Shown here: positions 1 through 6,890 of the stretch, piece after piece
How positions within the stretch are numbered: position 1 is the stretch's first letter
Layout of the letters: each line of letters opens with the position of its first letter
Origin: Acidobacteriota bacterium
GTDB lineage: Bacteria; Acidobacteriota; Terriglobia; Acidiferrales; UBA7541
DNA: 57,171 bases
Direction of reading: 5' to 3'
NCBI GenBank assembly: GCA_021818865.1
Contig: JAKASX010000012.1
Location: 1-57,171, forward strand
Translations under genes and position numbers: made by a program
The notes under the pieces: model-generated
The model's input: only the letters and a program-made list of their open reading frames with translations
What the model was told of the DNA's origin: nothing
Databases searched by the model: none

Positions 1-409
1 TCGATCGTCAATCTCCCGATGCAATAAATTACCGTTTCATCGCCCTGCGTGTGCGTGCGGAGTTTCAATCCGGTAATCGCGGCTTCTGGTTGGTCCGAAG
101 ACATCACAGCTCCCCCACGGCAAAATGCGCTGCTGCGAAGAAAGGCTTCTCCCACGCCTTGTACTGCATTCACCAGGCGAACGCAAGCGATTTTCGACGC
201 CCTGCCCACTTGCCCACTGGGCGAATGCTGCACGGCCCAAACGGCGCGGCAAGCATGCACGATGCGAAAATCGGCGTTTGCTGCGAATGGATTCTCCCAT
301 ATGCTTGTGGCCCGGGTTTCCCGCCGGTAAGATGGAGGGAACTTTCCCCGGCCGCGCTGCGTTTGTTAATAATGGGAGCTTAACGTGCGGCCCGAGAGGC
401 TGAAGCGGT
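1..409. other. Upstream region without a recognisable gene
   Basis: No reading frame here has a plausible ribosome site, domain or protein-like composition; the open frames are short and Arg/Cys-rich, as expected from random high-GC sequence. The last part should carry the promoter of the sigma-factor operon. A GGAACTT at 338-344 resembles the -35 box of ECF promoters, and GTTTGTTAATAAT follows at 361-373, but the spacing is not a clean match, so autoregulation is only a possibility. Confidence 0.5.
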
Positions 410-979
410 TTGGAATCCGACGCGCAACTGGTCGAAAACTGTCTACGCGGCGACCAGGCGGCTTGGGAGGAACTGGTACGACGCCACGCCAGCCGGCTCT
501 ATCAGCTTTTCTACCGCTTCACCGGCAATCGCCAGGAAACCGAGGATCTCACGCAGGACGTTTTCTTGCGCATCTATCAAACCTTGCGCAGCTATCGTCC
601 CGCCGAGGGCAGCTTCAAAACCTGGCTGACCAGCGTCGGGCGCAACCTGCTGATCGACCATTACCGTCGCGCACGCCACGATCGGCAAACCAGCTCGCTC
701 GACGACGAGGAGGCGCCGGTGCCCGAGCGCGCTTCGCCGCGTCCCGGCCCCGAATCCGCCGCGCGCAACGAGGAACTCGGCCGCCAGATCGATCGCGCTC
801 TCTTGGAGCTGCGGCCCGAGTTGCGCGAAGCTGTCATTTTGCGCGACCTTCAGGAACTCGAATATCGCGAGATTCAGCAAATCCTCGGCGTCCCCGAGGG
901 TACCGTGAAGTCCCGGATCAACCGGGGCAGAATTGAACTCGCGAGGGTCTTGGAACGTATGGGAATAAGAGCGGAGTAA
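410..979 (+). CDS. RNA polymerase ECF-type sigma-70 factor
   Basis: An alternative sigma factor that directs RNA polymerase to a small stress or envelope regulon. The 189-aa length is typical of ECF sigmas. Region 2 spans about residues 21-89, with the EDLTQDVFLRIYQ segment and the SFKTWLTSVGRNLLIDHYRR DNA-melting part. Region 4 spans about 128-186, with the helix-turn-helix EYREIQQILGVPEGTVKSR. The start is a TTG at 410; no ATG fits better, and the next GTG/ATG codons would remove region 2. The stop TAA directly abuts the ATG of the anti-sigma gene at 980, so the two are translationally coupled, the usual layout of an ECF sigma with its own inhibitor. Family assignment is firm; the regulon is unknown. 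Confidence 0.93.
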   Translation: MESDAQLVENCLRGDQAAWEELVRRHASRLYQLFYRFTGNRQETEDLTQDVFLRIYQTLRSYRPAEGSFKTWLTSVGRNLLIDHYRRARHDRQTSSLDDEEAPVPERASPRPGPESAARNEELGRQIDRALLELRPELREAVILRDLQELEYREIQQILGVPEGTVKSRINRGRIELARVLERMGIRAE

Positions 980-1648
980 ATGACGATGGCCTGGAACTGC
1001 CAGGAAACGGAAGACCGGCTGCTCGACGCTCTTGAGGGAACCCTCCCTCCCGCCGAGCAGGCCGAATGGAACGCCCACGCGGCGGCTTGTTCCCGCTGCT
1101 CGGCGCTCGCCGCCGGCGTGCGCGGGGCCGTTGCGTCCCTCCGCCAACTCGAACCGGTCGAGCCCCCTCCCTGGCTCCTGACCCGCATCATTCAGCAAAC
1201 CAGCGGCCCGCGCCGCGAGCGCCGGCGTCTGGCCTGGCTCGATTTCCTCTTCCATCCGCGGTTCGCGCTGAGCGTCGCCGCCGTTTTCATCACGCTTTCG
1301 ATCCTGGTCCACACCTTTGCCGGCGCGCCCGGTTCGGTCGCCGCCCTCAGCCCCGTTGAAGCTTTTCGCCAGTTCGACCGCCGCGCTCATCTCGTCTACG
1401 CGCGTGGCGTGAAATTCTTCAGCGACCTCCGCGTCGTCTACGAAATCCAGTCCCGCTTCCAGCCGCAAACCACCGGCACGCCCGCGCCTTCTTCCCACAA
1501 GAAAAGTACCGGCCAGACCGAGCAGCTTCTCTACAATCGCCTCGAAAGCCGCCTGCGCGCTCCGGCCGTCGCCGCGCATGACGTTCCAGCGCCCGCGCGC
1601 CGCGCGCCGCGCGCACATTCTCATCCCGACCGAGGGAGATCCGCATGA
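980..1648 (+). CDS. Zinc-finger anti-sigma factor, single-pass membrane protein
   Basis: Probably holds the preceding sigma factor at the membrane. The N-terminus has a ZAS-type motif HAAACSRC (His33, Cys37, Cys40), with an additional Cys7 upstream. One membrane helix lies at about residues 94-114 (FALSVAAVFITLSILVHTFAG). The ~110-residue part after it would be periplasmic; it ends in an Arg/Pro-rich tail with no recognised domain. Length 222 aa. The gene starts on the base after the sigma stop codon and its own stop overlaps the next start (ATGA at 1645-1648), so it is the second gene of an operon. Inhibition of the neighbouring sigma is inferred from family and position. Confidence 0.87.
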   Translation: MTMAWNCQETEDRLLDALEGTLPPAEQAEWNAHAAACSRCSALAAGVRGAVASLRQLEPVEPPPWLLTRIIQQTSGPRRERRRLAWLDFLFHPRFALSVAAVFITLSILVHTFAGAPGSVAALSPVEAFRQFDRRAHLVYARGVKFFSDLRVVYEIQSRFQPQTTGTPAPSSHKKSTGQTEQLLYNRLESRLRAPAVAAHDVPAPARRAPRAHSHPDRGRSA

Positions 1649-2436
1649 ACTGCGCCACCCATCCCGATCGAGAAACGGCCGCCTATTGCCGCGTTTGCGG
1701 AAAGCCGCTCTGCAGCGAGTGCGTCCGCAACGTTCGCGGCGCCATTTATTGCGAGGGCTGCCTCGCGGCTGTGCTGAGCGGCGCTCCGGTGAGCGCACCG
1801 GCCGGCGTTCCCGCTGGCCCGCACGCGCCCAATCCGGCCGTGGCCGCGGCGCTCGGCTTCATTCCCGGTCTCGGCGCCATTTACAACGGCGAATACGTGA
1901 AAGGCCTGATCCACGTCGCCGTCTTCGCCGGAATCATTTCGATTCTCAATTCCGTTTCCAACTCAGGCTCCGGCACCGCGGGACTCGGCGCGTTTTTCGG
2001 CATCGGCCTCGCCTGCTTTTATTTCTACATGCCGATTGAAGCTTATCGCACAGCGCGCATGAAGCAGGCCTCTGCCTACGCCGCCTACGCTCCCGCCCCG
2101 CCAATCGCTGCGCCGCTCGTTTCCCCCGCCGGCGCGCCCGCTGCGACACCCGGCGCTGCTCCCTCAGCCGGTTTCGCCGCTGGCCCGGCCGCGGGTCCAG
2201 GCGCTGCTCCTCCCGTTGCGCCCGCGCCACAAGTGCCCGCGCCGCACCCACACAGTTCCATGGCCGGAGCCATCGTCCTGATCGTTCTGGGCGTGCTGAT
2301 TCTTTTCGCCAATCTCGGCTGGCTCACGCGCTTGTGGGTGGGCCATTGGTGGCCGCTGATTCTGATCGGCCTCGGTGTGTGGCTGCTCTGGAAACGGTTC
2401 CACGAAACCTCCGGCGCCGGAGGCCCGCGTCTATGA
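1645..2436 (+). CDS. B-box-type zinc finger / TM2-like membrane protein with C-terminal LiaI/LiaF-like helices
   Basis: Three parts can be read. Residues 1-40 carry eight metal ligands in B-box order (Cys3, His6, Cys15, Cys18, Cys23, Cys26, Cys36, Cys39). Residues ~64-115 match the TM2-like hairpin pattern, NPAVAAALGFIPGLGAIYNG followed by Lys-Gly and a second hydrophobic helix. After a Pro/Ala-rich linker (~135-200) two hydrophobic segments around 205-255 (IVLIVLGVLILFANLGW and WWPLILIGLGVWLLW) resemble the membrane region of LiaI/LiaF-like proteins. The start overlaps the anti-sigma stop by 4 bp. This arrangement is common in Acidobacteria but has no assigned biochemical role; a membrane-sensing partner of the sigma/anti-sigma pair is inferred from the operon only. 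Confidence 0.78.
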   Translation: MNCATHPDRETAAYCRVCGKPLCSECVRNVRGAIYCEGCLAAVLSGAPVSAPAGVPAGPHAPNPAVAAALGFIPGLGAIYNGEYVKGLIHVAVFAGIISILNSVSNSGSGTAGLGAFFGIGLACFYFYMPIEAYRTARMKQASAYAAYAPAPPIAAPLVSPAGAPAATPGAAPSAGFAAGPAAGPGAAPPVAPAPQVPAPHPHSSMAGAIVLIVLGVLILFANLGWLTRLWVGHWWPLILIGLGVWLLWKRFHETSGAGGPRL

Positions 2437-2642
2437 CCGCCTGGCGCAACTGTGCGTGCGCTCGCTGCCGCACGCGAGGCCTGATGGGTCCGGCGGTTCT
2501 GATCACGCTCGGCGTCCTGTTTTTCGCCAGCCAATACAGCCGCTATTCTTTCGGCGACCTGTGGCCGATCCTGCTGATTGTGATCGGAGCGGTAAAGGTG
2601 GCCGAAGCGCTCGCTTCGAGCGAAGGCCACGTCGGCCCGTGA
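2433..2642 (+). CDS. Small LiaF-like (DUF5668-type) membrane protein
   Basis: A 69-aa protein starting at the ATG that overlaps the previous stop (ATGA at 2433-2436). It has a Cys-containing N-terminus (WRNCACARCRTRG) and two membrane helices (MGPAVLITLGVLFFASQY and LWPILLIVIGAVKVAEAL). The pattern is the same as the end of the preceding protein and the start of the next one, so three consecutive genes share this membrane module. A longer reading frame upstream in the same phase is rejected because it would run deep into the preceding gene. Function unknown; probably part of the same membrane complex. Confidence 0.66.
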   Translation: MTAWRNCACARCRTRGLMGPAVLITLGVLFFASQYSRYSFGDLWPILLIVIGAVKVAEALASSEGHVGP

Positions 2643-2649
2643 GCGACCG

Positions 2650-4071
2650 ATGAGCAACGGTTACGGCTACCCCCGCAGACGCAGTTCCATTTTCGGCGGC
2701 TTGCTCCTCATCGCGATCGGCCTCATTTTCCTGCTCCACTATCTCCGGCCGGGCCTCGTGCATCTCGGCCAGATTATCCGCTTCTGGCCCGTCCTGCTGA
2801 TTTTGTGGGGACTCGCCCGCCTGTGGGATCATTTCGCGGCGAATCGCGCCCACCAGACCGCGCCGCCAACCGTCAGCGGCAGCGATCTGCTTCTCGTGCT
2901 TCTCGTGATCGTCGGCGTCGTCGCCATCGTCGCCTACGACCGCATCCATCGCCGCATGGGCTGGGAGCCGGGTTTCGATTTCTTCGAAACTCCGTACACC
3001 TTCACCGCTACGCTGCCCTCCGCACCCGTCGCTCCGGCCACGCGCATCGATCTCCGGACGCCGCGCGGCAATATCAGCGTCCATCCCCAGCCGTCGAAGG
3101 ATCTCAATATCGTCGTCACGAAAATCGTTCGCGCGCGCGATCCCAACGCCGCTCGCCAGGCCGCCGACGCCACCACCGTTTCCGTCACGCCAGTCGATGG
3201 CGCCCTCCGCGTCGAACCGCAAATCCCCTCCGGCCGCGACGTCCGCGTCAGCTACGACGCCGCCGTTTTGCCCAACACGTCGCTTTCCGCTTCCACCGGT
3301 GGTGGCGACGTCCACGTCACCGGGATTCAAGGCGATATTTCCCTCAGCGCCGCGGGCCAGGTGGACGTGTCGCAAACCGGCGCGAACACCACCGTCAATA
3401 TGCACCGCGGCGACGCCAGCATTCATTCGATTTCCGGCAACGTCTCGATCAACGGCCGCGGCGAACAGGTAAGCGTCGGCGAAATCGGCGGCAGCGTCGC
3501 GATCGACGGCGAATTCTTCGGCCCGATTCGCGTCCTGCGCGTCTCGAAAGCCGTTCAGTTCAATTCCTCGCGCACCACGCTCAGCGTCAGCGGCTCGCTC
3601 GGACGCCTCGTCATGGATTCCGGCCGCTTGATTCTTTCCGATTCGCCCGGCGACGTCTCGCTCGAGACGCGCGCCAAGGATATTCGCGTCGAAAACGTCA
3701 CCGGTGCCGTGCACGTGGCCGATCGCGACGGCAACGTAGAATTGCGCTACAGCCATCCGCCGCGCCACAAAATCGACGTCACCAACCGCTCCGGCGATAT
3801 CGAGCTCTTCTTGCCCTCCGATTCCTCGTTTTCCATCACCGCGTTTTCCCGCTCCGGCGATATCACCAGCGATTTCTCCTCGCCCTCGCTCCGCGTCGTC
3901 GAGACTACCCCCAACGCCCGCCTCGACGGCTCGACCGGCTCCGGCGGCCCTTCGATCACGCTGACGACCACTTACGGCACCATCCACATCCGCCGCGCGC
4001 CGCCCACTCCCGCCGCGCCGCCATCGCCGCCAGAAACTCCTTCCACTCCGCGCACACGCAAAACCCGCTAG
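2650..4071 (+). CDS. DUF4097-type beta-strand repeat protein with N-terminal membrane helices
   Basis: Residues ~14-62 contain two hydrophobic segments of the LiaI/LiaF type (FGGLLLIAIGLIFLLHYL and WPVLLILWGLARLW) and a third at ~78-98 (LLLVLLVIVGVVAIVAY). From ~115 to ~450 the sequence is a run of short beta-strand repeats of the kind RTPRGNISVHPQ, STGGGDVHVTGIQGDISL and NRSGDIELFLPSDSSFSITA, which is the DUF4097 'adhesin-like' signature. The C-terminus is Pro-rich. It starts 7 bp after the preceding stop and closes the operon. Proteins of this family are often tied to envelope-stress regulators; a structural or sensing role outside the cytoplasm is inferred. Confidence 0.82.
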   Translation: MSNGYGYPRRRSSIFGGLLLIAIGLIFLLHYLRPGLVHLGQIIRFWPVLLILWGLARLWDHFAANRAHQTAPPTVSGSDLLLVLLVIVGVVAIVAYDRIHRRMGWEPGFDFFETPYTFTATLPSAPVAPATRIDLRTPRGNISVHPQPSKDLNIVVTKIVRARDPNAARQAADATTVSVTPVDGALRVEPQIPSGRDVRVSYDAAVLPNTSLSASTGGGDVHVTGIQGDISLSAAGQVDVSQTGANTTVNMHRGDASIHSISGNVSINGRGEQVSVGEIGGSVAIDGEFFGPIRVLRVSKAVQFNSSRTTLSVSGSLGRLVMDSGRLILSDSPGDVSLETRAKDIRVENVTGAVHVADRDGNVELRYSHPPRHKIDVTNRSGDIELFLPSDSSFSITAFSRSGDITSDFSSPSLRVVETTPNARLDGSTGSGGPSITLTTTYGTIHIRRAPPTPAAPPSPPETPSTPRTRKTR

Positions 4072-4086
4072 CGCTCAAGCGCCTTT
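4071..4086 (+). terminator. Weak candidate terminator after the sigma operon
   Basis: GCGC-TCAA-GCGC followed by CTTTTC lies immediately after the stop codon of the DUF4097 gene. The stem is only four to five pairs, so this is weak. The position between two convergent operons makes a terminator plausible. Confidence 0.3.
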
Positions 4087-4134
4087 TCAGTTGTCTTTAG
4101 CCGTAGTGTTGGGGCCGCGGTGTTGGTTGGTCGC

Positions 4135-6843
4135 TCACTCGTTGCGAAGAGACGTCACGGGATCCACCCGCATCGCCCTTCGCGCGGGAACGTAGCAGGC
4201 GAAGATGGCGACGCCAAACAGAACAGCGGTCGCCCCGAGAAACGTCGCCGGGTCGCCCGGAGACAATCCGTAAAGCAGGCTCGCCAGCATGCGCGTGAAC
4301 GCGAGCGCTCCGGCAATGCCGATTGCCACGCCAATCAGCGCCAATTTGAGGCCGCCTCCGACGACCATCCTGAAAACGTCACCCCGCTGGGCCCCGAGCG
4401 CCACGCGAATCCCAATCTCGCGCGTGCGGAGCCTCACTGAATACGCGGTAACACCGTAAAGGCCTATGCAGGCCAGGAACAGAGCGAAAACACCATAGAG
4501 TCCGGTCAGTCGTGAAATCAGCCGCTCTTCGTTGAAATTTTCCGCAATCTGCTCGGGAAGACTGACGATCTTGATCGCGGTCAGATTGGGATTAGTCGCA
4601 GCCAGCGCGCGCCGCACCGCGGGCTCCATCCCCTCCGGGCTGCCCGCAACGCGCAATTCGATGTCGCCGATATACTCCAGAAAGCCCATCCCTGATGGCA
4701 CCCTTTGCAGAAGCGGCAGGAAGAACATCGGATGGTCGCGCCGGTAATAATACTTGGCGTTCTCCACCACCCCCACGATCTGATAATTCACGCCTTCCTT
4801 CACATCCGCGAAACCGAAATGCTTCCCGATCGGGTTTTTTCCACGGAGGTACTTCCTGACGAAAGCCTCGTTGACTACGGCAATTGGCCGCGACGCGGGC
4901 GTGTCCTCCGCGGTGATATCGCGCCCCAGGAGAATCCGCGTGCCCATGGTTCTGAAGAAATTCGGGCTGACCAGGTCGAAACACGAAAAGATTCGCTCGC
5001 CGGGCTCGCGCCCCTCCACGTGTATCGGCCACTCGAAGTTGGTGTCTTCCATCGGGCCGTACGCCGACAAAGAAGCGCTCACCACGCCCGGGATTCGCGG
5101 AAGCCGCTGCGTAAGCTGTTGGTAAAGGCCGTAGAGCTCTCCCGGCTTATATCCGGCAGTGACAGGATTAACCTCCGCAACCAGACGACCCTCGGGCTCA
5201 AAACCGAATTTCTGTGTTTCGAGATTGCGCAGGCTGCGCATCAGCAGGCCGGCGCCGACCAGCAAAATGACCGAAAGGGCCAGCTGGAGCACCACCAGAA
5301 ACCCACGCGCGGATGAACTGCGGTCGCTCGCCGAGCGGCCGGCTCCGTGCAAGGCTTCGGCTGGCTCGGAACGCGATCCAATCCAGGCCGGCGCCATGCC
5401 GAATACAACGCCTGTCACGAGGGAGAGCAGAAAGGCGAAACCGAGCACTGCCACCGACGGCTCGGCACTCACGGGGACGTAACCAACTCCGCGGAACTCG
5501 AGCAACAGAATGACGCGCACCACGACAAACGCAATGAAGAGCCCTGCAAGGCCACCAGCCAGCGCTAGAAGCACGCTTTCCGTGACGGCCTGGCGGACCA
5601 GCCTCGCGCGCGGCGCGCCCAAGGCGACCCTGACCGCCGTTTCAGCGCGCCGAGCGGCGCCACGCGCCAGCAGCAACGTGGCGACGTTGGCGCAGGCGAT
5701 CAAAAGCACCATCGCGGAAATGATTGCAAGCAGGAAAAGTCCCGAAGCATTCTCGTGTTGCAGGACGTCGATGCCCGCTGCCGCGGGGGTCAGGATGATT
5801 CGAGTTTTCTCGGCCTTCGCGCGGTCGTGGCCGCCAAGCCCGATCTGGACGCTCAGCCAGTTCCGCAATTCGACTGTCAACTGCGATTGCACGGCGGCGG
5901 GGTTTGCGCCGCGCCCGAGCCGTCCGATGACGTATAGCCAGTTCGAATCCGTTCGGTTCAGTAACGCGTTTGGCCCGTCCAGGATCGGCTCAGTGGCCAG
6001 AGGCAGCCACAGGTCGGGCGGGCTCGCGATCATTCGGTCGCCATAGAAGCCGGGTGGTGCAATCCCTGCGATGGTGAACGGCACCGTATTGACGACGAGC
6101 GTTTCGCCGACCACGGAGGGTTGGCCACTGAAGTCCTGCTGCCACGCACGGTAGCTGATGACGGCGGCCGGCAGCGCGCTCGCTCTGTCGTCTGTCGAAT
6201 CGATCAAGCGCCCGGCAAACGCGCGAAGTCCGAGCATCGTGAAATAGTCGCCAGAGACAAATTCGCCCACAAGAGGCTGCGGGGGAGCATCAGAGCCGCC
6301 GCGCCGTACGGCGAAGTTGTCAAGGCCGCCGGCGAAGGCTGCCATCTGGCTGAATTCCGGGGTGTGCTCGCGTAACTGCCGATAAAGGGGGTAAGAGAAT
6401 ATGCTCCAGCGACTTTGCACGCCGCCAATATTGCAACACTGGTGAGTGTCGCCGAGACGATAGAGCTCGGCAGGTTTGGACACCGGCAAGGTCCGGAGCA
6501 TGATGCCGTCGATTAGCGTAAAAATCGCCGTGTTCGCGCCGATGCCGAGCGCGAGCGTGAGAATCGCGACTATGGTGAATCCCGGCGATTTGCGCAGAAC
6601 CCGCAGCGCGTAGCGGACATCAATCAGAAAGTTTTCCAGACGCGGCCAGCGCCAGATTTCGCGGGCATTCTCTTCCGTGATCATGACGTTGCCGAATTCA
6701 CGCTGCGCCGCGTGCTCCGCTTCCTTGCGCGTCATGCCAGACGCGACAAGCTCTTCGACCTTTTCGTCGAGATGCGCACGAATCTCTTCGGAGAGATCGC
6801 CGTAAAGTTGCTTTCGCCGGAAAATGCGTTTCAGCCAGCTCAT
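4135..6843 (-). CDS. ADOP-family ABC transporter permease (MacB/FtsX-like), third of three
   Basis: A large permease of the acidobacterial duplicated orphan permease type, 902 aa from the ATG at 6843 (MSWLKRIFRRKQL). The N-terminal cytoplasmic prefix (~1-60) contains YGDLSEEIRAHLDEKVEEL and ends with an EFGNV motif. The first membrane helix follows at ~80-105 (GFTIVAILTLALGIGANTAI), then a MacB-like periplasmic core domain, an FtsX helix group, a second periplasmic domain and a second FtsX helix group ending YVPARRAMRVDP. This duplicated layout defines ADOP. No ATPase is encoded nearby, so the partner is unknown. An in-frame ATG at 6894 overlaps the stop of the gene before it, but the intervening 17 codons are mostly a REP-like palindrome, so 6843 is preferred; GGGAAAA lies upstream of it. 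Substrate unknown. Confidence 0.88.
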   Translation of the reverse strand: MSWLKRIFRRKQLYGDLSEEIRAHLDEKVEELVASGMTRKEAEHAAQREFGNVMITEENAREIWRWPRLENFLIDVRYALRVLRKSPGFTIVAILTLALGIGANTAIFTLIDGIMLRTLPVSKPAELYRLGDTHQCCNIGGVQSRWSIFSYPLYRQLREHTPEFSQMAAFAGGLDNFAVRRGGSDAPPQPLVGEFVSGDYFTMLGLRAFAGRLIDSTDDRASALPAAVISYRAWQQDFSGQPSVVGETLVVNTVPFTIAGIAPPGFYGDRMIASPPDLWLPLATEPILDGPNALLNRTDSNWLYVIGRLGRGANPAAVQSQLTVELRNWLSVQIGLGGHDRAKAEKTRIILTPAAAGIDVLQHENASGLFLLAIISAMVLLIACANVATLLLARGAARRAETAVRVALGAPRARLVRQAVTESVLLALAGGLAGLFIAFVVVRVILLLEFRGVGYVPVSAEPSVAVLGFAFLLSLVTGVVFGMAPAWIGSRSEPAEALHGAGRSASDRSSSARGFLVVLQLALSVILLVGAGLLMRSLRNLETQKFGFEPEGRLVAEVNPVTAGYKPGELYGLYQQLTQRLPRIPGVVSASLSAYGPMEDTNFEWPIHVEGREPGERIFSCFDLVSPNFFRTMGTRILLGRDITAEDTPASRPIAVVNEAFVRKYLRGKNPIGKHFGFADVKEGVNYQIVGVVENAKYYYRRDHPMFFLPLLQRVPSGMGFLEYIGDIELRVAGSPEGMEPAVRRALAATNPNLTAIKIVSLPEQIAENFNEERLISRLTGLYGVFALFLACIGLYGVTAYSVRLRTREIGIRVALGAQRGDVFRMVVGGGLKLALIGVAIGIAGALAFTRMLASLLYGLSPGDPATFLGATAVLFGVAIFACYVPARRAMRVDPVTSLRNE

Positions 6844-6859
6844 CTTCCACTTTTCCCGG

Positions 6860-6881
6860 GCACGGCCAAGAGTGGCTGTGC
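6860..6881. repeat. REP-like palindrome between ADOP genes 2 and 3
   Basis: GCACGGCCA-AGAG-TGGCTGTGC, a 9-bp stem with one mismatch, sits between the stop of the middle permease and the canonical start of the third. It has the same relative position as the palindrome at 9510-9529. The reading frame stays open across it. Confidence 0.6.
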
Positions 6882-6890
6882 TACAAAAGT

